Positions 1 to 13,100 of a DNA stretch of 48,932 nt are shown here, piece after piece; position 1 is the stretch's first letter, and each line of letters starts with the position of its first letter. The DNA is from Candidatus Omnitrophota bacterium (GTDB lineage Bacteria; Omnitrophota; Gorgyraeia; Gygaellales; Profunditerraquicolaceae): NCBI GenBank assembly GCA_003598025.1, contig QZKH01000004.1, positions 1 to 48,932 of the forward strand. The letters run 5' to 3'. The position numbers were made by a program, and so were the translations under genes. The notes beneath the pieces were generated by a model. That model did no database searches. It had not been told where the DNA came from and saw only the letters and a list, made by a program, of their open reading frames with translations.

Positions 1-1190
1 ATAGACTCAAACATATATTTTGATAAGAGCGGCCAGCTTGATTACTTTACAGGTACAAATTATGTTAAGAATATTGATGGTAAGGGACAGTTTATAACTT
101 TAAATTCAACAGATAATGATGGTCAGAGGCGCATAGGTGGTTACAGATTCTCAGGAGTTCTTAAATTACAGCATAGCTTAGACAGCGAAAACAATGTTCG
201 TCTTGATGTCGCAAATATATATGATCCGGTTGCACAGCAGTATAAAGACCTTACAATTTATAATACTTATTATAGTACACTTGACGGTGTAAATATTCAG
301 AAAGCCGATATCAACACATTTTCAATAACTCCAAGGATTGATAATAAGGGTAAGACAATAACAGGTCAGGGAGATATACAGCTTACCATGGGTGGTATAC
401 CTGAAATGAATGCCCTGAATTCCGATAGGGGGGTATTTCAAACAGCGCTTAATTCTCCTTTTAGCGGCAGCCTCAAACAATTGATTAGAGAGCAAAGTAC
501 ATTGGTGACGGACAAAGGGTTTACTCTTGTTACTCCCGATGGGCTTGTTATCAATATTGATAAGAATGATCCGAGAGTAAAAGATTTAATCAAGAGGCTT
601 GATAAAAAAGCTATCTTGATAACATTAGATGATGGCACTCAAGTAGTTGCAAGCGAAGACTGGCTAAGCAGACCACGTTGGTGGAAACCTCATACTTGGG
701 GTGATTATAAAGGAGAAGCTGCTGATGGTGAAAGGGTATCATTGGATAATAGCCGTCTCATGGAGGCATATTTAGAATTAAGAAATGGCGGGCAAGGAGA
801 AATAGGTGAAGATTTAGATAAGCTTTTGCAGGGGGTGCCTGTAAAGGGGTTTATTGATGGGGTAGAGGTTATAGTAGATAGCGCAAGTTTAACCAGGACT
901 GCCGGCGCTGGCTTCTGGAATTTATCTCTTGACGACAAGGTATTTATTGATACCAGGGGAAATCAGTATTATATAGACGAAGATAGAGTAATAAAGGCCC
1001 CATGGCTTGGAAAAGATGAGCTCGCATCGTATGGATATAGAGGAGATGATATTTTAAATGAAAGTAGCAATGATTGGCAACTAATAGCAAGAGATGATTA
1101 TGGCGTGCCAAAAACAGTTTTTATAGATGGTAATCAGGCACAAGACTTAGTAGGTACTTATATTGACGATTTCCCTGATTTGTACGGCGC
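1..1190 (+). other. Beta-rich segment of the giant protein, family unknown
   Basis: The first ~395 residues in the window are rich in Asp, Asn, Gly and alternating hydrophobic residues. They include strand-like stretches such as GVLKLQHSLDSENNVRLDV, and later short FIDG/VFID segments (near 850, 940 and 1120) that look like repeated extracellular beta-hairpins. No catalytic motif is recognised. The segment precedes the Gly-rich hydrophobic region, an arrangement reminiscent of polymorphic secreted proteins (RHS or haemagglutinin type), but I cannot assign it to either. Confidence 0.4.
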
Positions 1191-4100
1191 ATGGAAAACA
1201 GCGACTAGGCAAAATATAGTTACAGGCATAGAGGGAACAGTTGATGGCGTATTTGCAGCGTGGACTGTGGTAGATGGGATTCTTATTATTGGTGGTGCGT
1301 TGACATCAGAAGTTGGTGTGGGTATCCCTGTTGCTGCTGGTGGCGTAGCTTTGGAAGGAGTAAAACAGGCATCTAGAGCAGGGATAACAAAAATATTGAC
1401 CGGGACCGGCAGGCAGATAGGGACTAAGTTAGCAGAGAGATATTTGTTTTCACAAGGTATAGGCAAAGGAAGTTTGTATTTAGGCGGTTATGTTCTAGGG
1501 CAGGTCGGATTAGCCAATGCTGTCTCTATAGGTTTTAGCGGTGATCCTTTGCCATTGAAGGATAATTTGCGTATTGGCTGGGGAGCCGTATTAACTAGAG
1601 GGCCTTCAGCAGGCCTATTAAGTGGGGCATTAAGAAGTTCTATCCCGCAATTAAAAACGCTTGCTCAGATACACCCTGTTCTTTATAATGCTGGGATTTT
1701 CGGTGCAGGAGCTGGCGTGGGTGTTACTTCGGATTATGTTGCTACCAGTTTAACAGGCCAGGAATATAGTTTTACGAGGGGCACTGCGGCTGCATTAACT
1801 GGCGGTTTAATCTTTACTGGCGGCAGTAAAATAGGAAGTTTAGGAGCTTTGAAGAGTGTAGGTTCTGGCTATAAATATGCCGCTTTAGGCGCGCTGACTG
1901 GTATAGCAAGTAATTATTCAGCATATAAATTAGCAAGTATAGGTGGCCAAAGTTATAACTATGATTGGCGGTCGCCAGTTATAAGTGGTTTGACCGGATT
2001 GGGAATTACTAGTCTGGGTGGTAAATATTTAAATAAATGGAATGGTATAAGCCTAAGCGAAGTGTCTAGTCAGCAGGAAATGCAGGCAATCAAGAATTTT
2101 GGCCGCGATTTATTAAGAAGGACAGTCTATATAGGTATACCTGGAACAGCGGCTTATAATTATATCAAATATGATCCCGCCGGATTAGTTTCGGAATACC
2201 TCTTGCCTTCCCAAAAAGATATGTTAATGAATGGGATTAAAATTGCTACAGTTTTAGGTATGACAGTAGGGTTAGGCGGCATAGGCAGAGATAATAGCCA
2301 GGGGATAAAGGCGTTATTCAGTAAGCAGAATATGGTTAATTTAAGTAAGGATTTAGGTAAATCTATTTGGTCTAAATCCGGAGCATATTGGGGAGGAACC
2401 ACTGCTTTTGTTTGGGGAGGAGATGCCGCGATAAGAAAATTTGATCTCGAACAGTATAGGCAAGCGCATACAGTAATAAGTATGGGATTATTAGCAGGCG
2501 GAATACTCGGGCCAGGAATAAAGAACTTCAAGTCTATATATTCACAAGCAGTGGGCAATGTCCATCCAATTATGTTAGCTTATCGCATTGCCAATACAAC
2601 AGCCCATATAATGCCATCTGTTACATTGATGATGGGCGTTATGCCTGAAGTTGGTAATGTGTTATCTAAATACAAGGGCAAGGGAGGCGTGTTGGATTAT
2701 ATAGGCAGGGAGATATTAGGGAATAGTTCTTTTGTAGAACTTAAACAACAAATGTTAAGTGGTTTAAAATCCCAGCTGGCTCAAAACCCAAATAATCCAG
2801 AAATATTAAAGCGAATAGAAGAAATTGAAGTAATGGATCCGGGTGGGCTAAAATTCAGGTCTTTGATCGGTATTGGTTCTGGCGCTGATAGCGTATGGCA
2901 GAGTTTATTTTTTGGCGCAACTATGTATTTTGTCGGGCCAGTATTACATAAAGGATTAATGAATATGCCAATATTGGGTCCATCCCAGAAATTCCTTGCT
3001 CAAAAGATGGGGGACCGCTTTATAAGCTTCGGAAGTTTGGCTGACAGAAAAGGAATTATTGGCGGGTTAGCCAAAGTCGCAGGCAGAGCACAGGATTTCA
3101 TATTTGAAGAGTATTTCAGGGAATGGATGTCAGGCAAAATTATACAATCTTTATTTATGAGTGCAGGTATTACAAGGAATAAAGTTTTTGGTGACGATGT
3201 GACAATTAAGGACGGTAGCCTACCGAATTTGGGTACAGAAGAAGGGAGAATAAAATACTCCCGTTTAATGGGTTACATGGAGTGGTTCCAGGAAGCATTT
3301 GATAATTTTGGTACAGGGAGAGCATATTCAAGAAAATATGTCCCTGCCAGCACAATGTATGATTGGTTAGGTAACGGCTTTGATGGTTCCGGAAGTTTAA
3401 GGCAGCGTTTGTATAGAGCCGCAGATAACAACGAAGAAATATTCTGGGATTCTGTTGATATGGCTTATGCGCGGGCAACTCGCCTGGATGTAGATAATTA
3501 TATTGATTCTTTGACTACAATGGGAAGAATCGATGATTCCGGTAATCATACATTTGATGGGATAAAAGCAGTTAGGGTGGGTAGAGATTTGGAGGTTAAG
3601 GGTTCAGTGCCTGTTTTTGCTGCTGATGGAGCAAAAGGCTTAACTAGCAGCAAGGTGAAGCACAAAGTTGATACTAGAACAGAAGAATTAAGGGGGCAGG
3701 GAGTTGCTCCTGTTGTTTGGGGAAGAACCTTTGATGGGCAGAGGATCTCCAGCCAGGAAGAATATGATAATGCAGTCTCTTCTGGCAGGAAAGTAGACTA
3801 TGTCCATTTTGAATATGTGGATAGAAATGCCAGCCAGACATTGGGGAGAAATGGCCTGGGTTATAGTGGTGTAGGCAGAAATGGAGAAAGAGTCACAGTG
3901 CTTGTTTACAACGGAGAACAATCTGTGCGTTTGCATGAATTAGGAGAGATGCGTCTAACTAGGCAGCAACAACTTATGCGGGTAGGTAGGCTTATACCAA
4001 GCTCTCCAGAGCTAAGACAAGCTTTGGGTACCATGACAGCACATAATATAACCGAGGAATTTCTTGGTTACGCAGGCCAAAGCAAAAATAGGGTTGCGCG

Positions 4101-7100
4101 GCCTTCAACAATTCCTGCAGCAGAAGCTTTAAGAATAGAGGGAGATGGTCATATCGTTTGGTTGGTTGATGCGAAAGGCAATCAGCTTGCTCAAGCAGAG
4201 ATTGAACCATTTAGAGATGGCATTGCTATAAGGCTTATGGAGGCAAAGGTCAGGGGTTTTGGATACGGGCAACAGCTTTTAGACAAACTGATGGAGAGGT
4301 ATAGGGTTATATATACAGGTAAGGATGGCGATCCAATCAGCGCTGATGCCCAGAGAATGATTTACCGTATGGCTGATAGCAGCCGCTATGCAGTTGAGGG
4401 GACAGGAGATTTTGTACGTAGGAGCCTTGCAGGTACACACAGGTTTTTAGATAAAAAACCAGCAGAGCATGTTAGGATTTCTTTAGCTCCTATGGGAGCA
4501 GTTCCTACTAATTTCAGGTGGGGACAGACTCCTAGAGAGAAACCAATTTCGATCGATATTAGTTTATGGACACAGAAGACCGGAAGAGTCTTCTTCCCTC
4601 GTCATACGTCAGTAAACGCTGATCAAACATATGCAAGTGATGGTTTGGTAGGAGAAGACATGTCTACACTGGAATCAAATCGAACTGTGGAAGTTCCGGC
4701 AGCACAGGCAGCTGAGGTTAATGCCAATAGCCCATATAAAATAGTCCGCGAGGCTTTTACCAAGCAGATCGGTCGCATTGATGATATGGTCGATGAACTG
4801 CGCGCCAGGCGCGAATTATTGCCGTCATTAGGTGGCGGAATTATAAAGACATTCCTGGGTTCCATGATGCTGAAGAATAGAATATCCAAGCTAAATGTAG
4901 TCAAGTCTTCATACGAGGATGCAATATCTGACTTAAATGAAGAATCTGCCAGCCAGCATCTTGTCGGTTGGTTAATGGGGAATCCTTTGATGTTCTCGGA
5001 AGATTTCCAGGAGGCTGCGAGGTTTAAACCTGAGGATTTTGTTGGAAGAAGGTCATGGGAAATAAGAGGTTCGCAATTTTTGAGTTATGCAGCTTCCGCT
5101 TTAAGAGGTTACGAGCTGAAAGAGAAAGAAGTAGAAAAATTGATAGGAGCGTTAAAGGGAAGAGTCGGTTCTGGAGTGATATCGCCGGAGAATGTCAAGT
5201 TTGCTTTTAGTAGGGCTTATGGCCTTTTATCTAGGCAAAGGATGTTTAATAAAGAGCAAGCATTAGGTATGATTGACACTTATGAAAGGGATTTGATGGC
5301 ACGAGGAGTAAACGTAGATAGTTTACGCCAGCAAGTCTTAGAAACAAAAGGATACTCTTTTGAACCTTTGGTAAAAATAATGAATCCATTATTACAGATG
5401 GCAGCAGAAAGGCGCAAAGAACAAGAGTTTGTAATAGGTGGTAAAACTTTGTTAGGCCAGAATGCGGGAATAATTCCGGTAGAAGTCGTTGATGGCGAAA
5501 CGCTTTCCAATACAGCAACGGGTGAAACAGTCAGTTCACAAGCGCAGCAAGATGGAGTTAAAATAAGCAGAACGGCAAATCATATGTATATACCTGACGA
5601 AAACGGAAATCTGTCAATCGGCTATGATTTAACCGGTGAATTTAATTTATGGTCAGGCAACCACGAGTTTTACCATCCTATACTTGCCAAACTTGCTAAT
5701 GGCGAGGGCAAGGTTGACTTGGATAAAGTCGCTCAGCTTCCGGATGCTGATAAGCAGAGAATCATGCGTTTACTCAGGAAGGTTTCAGAATTAACAGGAA
5801 TACGCGTTGAGGACCTAGATATATCTATGAGAGAGATGGGGGTAAATGAGCTTATTGATAGGACCATAAGTACCATGGATGCACTGGAAGCCTTAAAAAG
5901 CAATCCCGGATTAAGATTTCTGGACGGTGACATTTATTCCGATAGGCCAGAGTTTGGCTCGTTCTTTTATTATTTGCGTAATAAGGTATTAGGAGTAAGC
6001 ACTCGAAATGTAAATACGCTTATAAAGAGAGCCTCGGCTTTAAGCGATGAGGAGATGCTTGAACGGATATTTAATAATGATAGTTTTGCCAGGCAGTTTG
6101 CTTTATCAAGAAAAAAGACGGAAACTCCAATACAGCACCACCCAGGGTTAGCCACTCAACCTGCTATGTCAGCACCTACGGGTTCTGTGAATGATGATGG
6201 GAAAACTATGGGAGAAGACCTGTTGAAATCTCGTAAGGTAGAAAATTCTTCACCCGTAGTTTTACCACAAGGTAAGATTAGTTTACCTGGATTGCTACGA
6301 GCTGGTGAAGTCGCAACTTTTAACGTGCCAAACATAAGTTCGCCGATTACTAATGAAACCGGAGCGCGTGCTCCTCCGGTTGCTGTACCGGAGATTGGAA
6401 ATATCAACGCTATAACTACCCCTATCGAAGCTGCTAATATCCAGAATATACTTCCTACAACAATCGCTTTACCTATAAATAAAGCAGAGAAAGTCTTATT
6501 ACCTCATGTTTCTACCGAAAAAGAATTAACTGGCTGGAAGAAAGCTGTTACAAGTTTAGCCGGGCCGCTGGCAAGCCTTGGTATGGCAGCTGGTTTAGGG
6601 TACGTGGCTTATAAAGGTCTGCCAGTAAACAGTGTTACAGATTATTATGCAATAACTCTTGCTGCTATATCCGGCTTACAGGCTGTCGTTGATACAATGC
6701 CGCGGGAAGCTACTGTCAGCAGTGTGGGAGTGAGTAACAGCAGATATGCCCAGGCAGTAACTGCCTTGATAGCACCTGTTTTGTTTGCCCATGAAGGAGC
6801 GCATTATTTAGCTAACCGTTTGCTTGGTAACCCCGCAAGAATGCATTTGTTCATGAAGACAGATGCCGGATTAGATCCAGATGTAAAGTTAGCTAATGAT
6901 GGCTTGGCTGCGATTAGGGCAATAAGAGGTTTGGACCAGGAGAAAGTTTCTTCTCCTGTTAACCGATCAGAGATACTCGCCGCAGCATTGGGCGCTATAG
7001 CTAAGACAGAAGACATTCCTTCAGCAACTGAAGTCTCCTCACCGATAAAATTCCAGCAAGACACAGAAGATGGCCTGGAGATAACTGAGATTGTTGATAA

Positions 7101-10100
7101 GAGATATAGCACTGGTTTAATTACCCCGGATCAATATACATTCACAGTAATAAACCACGTGCAGAGATTGACGCAAGATAATATTGGTCTTAAGGAATTA
7201 ACCGGTTATACGCTGCATGGAACATCTGTTGTTAATTTACGCAACATAGCAAGAGAAGGCAAGCTTAAGACTCATCCAGGATTCTCGGGTGCTGAGGCAC
7301 CAGGAGTATTTGTTACCGTCGTAGATAGGAACACCAGACCAAGCCAGTTGTATTTAGGTAGAGGCAGGGATTACGGCTCAGTACCGGCATTATTAAGGAT
7401 CCGCCATCAGGATGTAATGGATTATTTTGCCAATAGAGGAATTGAAAAAGTATTCATACCCGGAGGCGCGAATGCTTCTCAATATACCATAGATATACCT
7501 GCCCAGTTTATAGATTATTATGATTTTACAAGGGACAAGTGGATACCTGTACAGAATCATCTGTTGGGTAACATGGATACCTATACTTTAGCAGGTTATG
7601 ATTATCAGGTTGAAGCTATTGAGGCTTTTGAGGGAGCCGGCCAGCAGGGTATAGCTGATAAGTTAAAGACCCTGCCTCCTTACGCAGAAAACAGCTATAA
7701 CAGAGTAAGGGCAAGATTACAGGAAACAGGCTTAAAGGGCGATAGAGTAGATATACTGGCTCTTGCTAAGACTCTTGAAGTAGTAGCCGGCAACCAGCAA
7801 AAACAGGCTGCTGAAGCTGTTTCATCTCCGATAGACGCAAATATATTTGATTATGCAAAGAAAGTCAGAGAGGTAGCTAATTTAAGAGAACAAGTGAGAG
7901 TTTCTGGCGCCTTGCTTGAGAGCTTAGAATCTCATCATAGGGATCCTGCGGAGATAGAGCGTACCAAGGAAGTTTTGGCTGATTTTTCAACGCAGTTAGC
8001 TGATGCAGAAGCTGTTCTTTTAGCTGAGGCTGTTCCGAATCTTTCTATAGATATGGCTTCGCTTTCACCGGTAACAGTTGAGCAGATAGCAGTATTAAAG
8101 TCACTTAGCAATGAATACCAACAGATAGTATCAGCAAAGCCTCAAGGCTGGCAGGAACAGGCTATAAATGTTACAGATTCATTGTTAGCTATCGTTGATC
8201 CTTGGATTACAAATAGTGACAACCCCGAACTTAATATTATAGGTGATAGCATAGGCACAGGCGGTGATCTTGCGGTAATCGATATACGCAACAAAGCAGC
8301 CGCACTTAAGGCAACCAGCGAGAATATGGGTAAGGCTGGCAGAGATACTAAGGATTATGAGTTTGCTCAACGTATGTTTGATGCTAGCGTAGAAGCGCTT
8401 AGTTCCGTATTGAACAAAACAGATGTATTATTAAATAGCCAAATATCTGTACCGCTCAAGATTCAAAATGATGGCAGAGTTGCTTTTGACCCTGCTTTTG
8501 TGACTAGAGTTTTAGTGGGTATTGCAGAAGCTACCCCGAATATTACAGGCGCATCAGTCAGCAGCCCGTTAATCAAAACTAATATTGCTTTGGATTTGCC
8601 ACAAACCCCAGCAGTCAATATCCAAGCCATACCTGCAGCTAAGGGAATTTCCTTAGACAGCCTTTTGGCATCAAGTGTCCCGGCTGAGTTAATAAAGACC
8701 CCAGTCATAGCTCCAATAGCAGTCAGCCCTATTGAAGAAGCGCCATTTAATCCTAATACTGCAGGTACATTAGGCTTTGGCATGGGCAAGACCCAGGCCT
8801 TACCTATAAATGTAGCAGGTGGTAGTGGTTCTGGAAATGGCGGCTCCGGGTTTGGCACAGGCTCAAACGGTTCTGGTAATGGCAATGGCAACGGCACAGG
8901 TACAGGTAATGGAGCCGGCGGCAGGCTCATAATAGAAGTAATGCCGGTTATACCTAAAGATTTGGGTTCGGTTGTAGGAGGCCTTTTAACCTCATCAGCC
9001 ATTGGAATGGCAGCGGATGCGAATAATCAGGACATGAGCACGTTCGGTGTCCAGATGCTTGGCCAGGCCGGTGGTATTAACGTGGCGGCTGCGAATCTCC
9101 CATTCGCAGGTCGTGGTAGTGAAATAAGCGGGAGAGACAATCAATATAGCAGCGCAATTAGTATCGTCAATGGTTTATCCAGAGATGATACAAGGTTTGC
9201 CCAAGGCTTGAATGCCGAAGGCAAAGGTTCAATAGTTGTAACAACAACTAAACAGGAACAAACGAATGCATCACCTGCAGCAAAAGATGTTGCAAACGTA
9301 ACAGGTTTTGGTAGCAAAACCAGTGGTTGGGCGAGTGCTACCTTAAAAGGTAAAGTAAGTTTAATAAAACCCGCATTAAATAACAGAATCCATGAATGGC
9401 TTCATGGATTATTCCTTATAAATCCAGTTGAAACCATAAGTGCTAGAGGTCCGCCATATCAAGTCACAAGGTCACAAGGTCACAAGGTCACAAATAATGT
9501 AAATTCCGCTTTAATCTCACCTATTGAGTTAGGAGCAGTGGATTTTGCTGCTTCGTCCGCTATTCAAGATATTAACAGGGAATCAACAGATAGATTAGTT
9601 CGGCCGCAGATTCCTTCCGTGGCAGGAGAAGATGCGGCTATTAACCCTCGTTACGCTCAGGATAATCCCGAGCGCAGTCGAGGGATTGTTGTTAATGAGG
9701 GCTCTTTGACGAGAGCCCCCCTCCAGGGAATGACCCCTCTTGCTGGAGCCCTCGTAACAACTACACCCCAAGTCACAAGGACACAAGGACACAAGAACAC
9801 AAAATTATTAACCAAGCCGCTGTCTGTTCCTACCGTGGCAGGTGAAACAGAAAAAGCGGCATTGTTGTTATCAGAGGCTGTAGAGCCCCATAACCTCCAG
9901 GGGACTGACCCCTCTGTGGCCTCTGATACAACTGTAACAGGAGGTGCAAAATGGTTCAGCTCAATTTTAACGAGATTGAATTTGACCACCTTGTTGAGTT
10001 CATCAAAGATAGGACAGTATTTGCAGCAGCTAGGCAGAACATTACAGGCCATATGCGCTTATTCCTCATCTTCGAAGATAATGGCAACATCTACACCCGT

Positions 10101-13100
10101 AACGGTAGAGCAGACAGCTGGGAACAGCTATATGGCGAGGATGCAAGCATCATCGCAGGTAAGATCGAAGCAGCAAAACATAACCACATCCCGGTATACA
10201 GAATCAACGGCTCGCATAATTAATGGTGGTTCGGCAGAAGCCAATGAAGAACTCGCCACAGGAGGTTTACGAGCCGTTGCTTCTTCCCCTATACCGTTAT
10301 TTAAGGATCAATATTCTCAAGGAGATCTTATTGATCCTCTGTATTGGGGGACAATTGAAAGATTTGTTTTACCGCTTCTGGATAGAGCTAAGCAGGGCAG
10401 GATTTCTTCTCAAGAGATAAAAGATACAGCAGCGCAGGCTGTAAATACTCTTCATGACCTTTTAGCAGGAAGGACCGAAGAAGAGGGCGAGCGCCAGAAA
10501 TTAGCCAAAGCAAGAGATTCTATCATTGCTGATATTCAAAATGGCTCTGACCAGCAATCGTTTGCAAAGGTAATGGCTGCTTTTATAGGTGAACAGGCTA
10601 AAGCAAACGGTAATGGAGGGTACGCCAATGTTTATTTCCCGAGAGATATGGCTCTGTGTTTCCCTGCAGACGCTGTTGTAGATTTGCTCAATGACGATAT
10701 GCCTAGCGCAGGGCTCTATTATATAAGCAGAAATAATTTTGCATATTATTCATGGATGAGCAGCACAATAGATTCATTAAATCATACCTCTCATGGCACA
10801 AAAGAACTATTAGAAGGTTTTATCAGAGCCATAAAGGAAAAGATGGAGAGCGATGCCGGATTTAAGGCAGCGATTAATAAGATAAAAGAAGAATTAGATG
10901 CATTAGGCTATGGGAAAATGAAAAAAGTGCGCTTCATCGATTCCGGTTTTAAGACATTCCCTCTGATGATGCAGGCACTTTTTGGTATATTCTACCCGCA
11001 CATTGAAACCAAAGGCTTAGTATTAGCTAGTTCGGTTCCAAATTTCTTACCTCAACTGGATAAGAAAGATTGGCGCCAGAAAGTCCGAGCTGCTATTGAA
11101 TCCAATCCTTCATTAGCAAAGCACGCTGTTCCTAATCTTGGTACAATGGAAAGCGCAGAAGATTTCTTTAAGCATCCATTTAAATATGACGGCGGCATGG
11201 TTCCTACTTCTGCGGCAGACCAGTTATTGTCATTCTGGTATCAGTTTGCTTTTGTGGCAGGTGCCATATTCTACGACAGGTTGGTAAAAGGATTAATTGA
11301 TGACTTGGAGAAGCATGGCGTTGAAGAAGAACAGGCAAAAGAATTAGCCCACAACGCTGTTAAGGATACCTTAGGTGTAGTAGATATTGAAGATGAGCAA
11401 ACCGGTGTAGAAACTGCGGTATTAGCCGTGTCTACAACCGAAGATGATAGTGAAGAAAGTACGGCTGATGATTTAGTAGCCCAGGTTGAAGCAAAATTAG
11501 CAGAAGAGGTGCCTGGGTTTAGCCTCTCAGAGGACACCAAAGAAGATTTGGCTGGTTTGGCTAAGGATAAAGCCACGGCAGATTCTACTATTGTTAAGGC
11601 AGAAAAGGCCAGGGATGATAAAAAAGACGATGATCAGAACAAAAAGCAAAGGTCGTTGTTAGCTTATATTGGCAAGATATTAAGGAATAAATATTTCAGA
11701 GTAATTGCCATAACCGTTCTCTTATTAGTAATCTTCCTTAAATCATGCCTGCCAATGACAGTAGATAGAAATAATGGTAAGGCTACCGTAGAACCTAAGG
11801 CACCACCTGCGGTTGTATCAGTTTTACCTGAACCTGTTACGCCTGTCCAGGTAACACGCACAGTCCCTATTTCTTATGAAGATAAGGTTGATGAATACGG
11901 ACATGTGTATCATTATGATCCGATAAGTGGAAGATATTATACGGATATCGATGCCACATGGACAAGCAAGAACCCTGCTAAATTTACCACTGGAGGTATT
12001 GCCAGGGGTTCCAGAAACGCTGGCGTGGGAAATGAATACCCTGCGTTGTATTTTGATGGTGTAAATCAGGTGGTGAACGATACGGCGAATATTGATAATA
12101 ATTCGGTTCCTCCGCAGTATATCACTCATGTTGGAAACAGATTTTATGTTGGCGAGGTTTTACCAAGCACAAAGACAGAAACCGTTATTGAAGAAGGTAA
12201 TGCCCCATCTTCAGAAGAACCGTCAGTAATCCCGCCATCCGAACCTCAGCCGGAAGATGGCACAACAAATACAAATCCTGAGACTGATTCGGAAACACCA
12301 GTTCATGAGAATACCAATAATTATTTATTACCTATATTATTAGCCGGTGCAGGCGCTGCACTTCTTGGGTTGGCTGCTATACGTAGGGTATTTAAGAATA
12401 AATCTGCTCCAAAGGCAGCTGAAAAAGGCCAAGAAGAAGCTGCAGCCAAAGGACCAGCTGTGACTTCTACAACTGCAGCTACAGCTGATTCAGCCTCAAC
12501 AGATGATTCCGCAAAAGAGTCCCCGGTTACAACCGCAGCCGAAGGCGATATTACCAGTGAAGAAGCCGCTGAAGAAGAAGCCATAAAAGCAGAACAGGCA
12601 GCAATTAAGGCTGTTGCCGATAGAGAGTTAGCCGAAGAAAGAGCTATGCAGGATGCGCTTGAAGCAGGCCCTGTAAGCTTGCCAAAAGCCAATGTTCCTA
12701 ACGCCGTTAAGAAAAGTTTAGATAAGATTAGGAGAGCTAGGACAGAGGAAGAAGTAGAAAACGCCAGAAAAGCAGCATTGCAGTATATTAACGGCAGAAA
12801 AGGACAGGGAGTAAGCGCAAAGAATAAAGCTTTGACTGAGGCAGTGGTTAACGAGGAAGCAGATAACGCCATTTTAAGATTAAGGGCTAAAGCCAACGGT
12901 ATAAAGACCAGGGCTGAAGAAGCAAAGGCAAATGCCGCCATATCTGAAATAGCAAATAGAGCCAGGGATTTTGCAGCAGCAATAAGCATCGATGAGCTCA
13001 TTAGATTGCATACTGAAGCCATAGAAGCAGTAGGGGCAGCTTACTTAAGAGGTGATATTGATGAGGCAACAAGAAGCAACCTCTTAGCAATGCTTAAAAA

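Noticed and set aside
9463-9803. CRISPR array
   Set aside because: The repeat units are 8 bases, directly adjacent and without spacers; no cas gene is present.
10223-10420. Plus-strand frame +2 open frame after the nested ORF
   Set aside because: It starts just after the nested ORF stop, but frame +1 is again clearly coding here (RAVASSPIPLF and the module that follows). The frame +2 product shows no domain character.
11692-11748. Lipoprotein signal (LKSC) at helix 1
   Set aside because: The residues before Cys do not fit the lipobox (small residues at -1 and -3 needed), and the helix lies far inside a longer chain.
12322-12384. Sortase-type cell-wall anchor
   Set aside because: Hydrophobic helix plus RR tail resembles the anchor, but there is no LPxTG motif and the frame does not stop afterwards.
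12321-13022. Minus-strand open frame of 233 codons
   Set aside because: It is the complement of the Ala/Glu/Lys coiled coil and reads as a Ser/Ala/Leu-rich pseudo-hydrophobic sequence, a common shadow of GCx/GAx codons.
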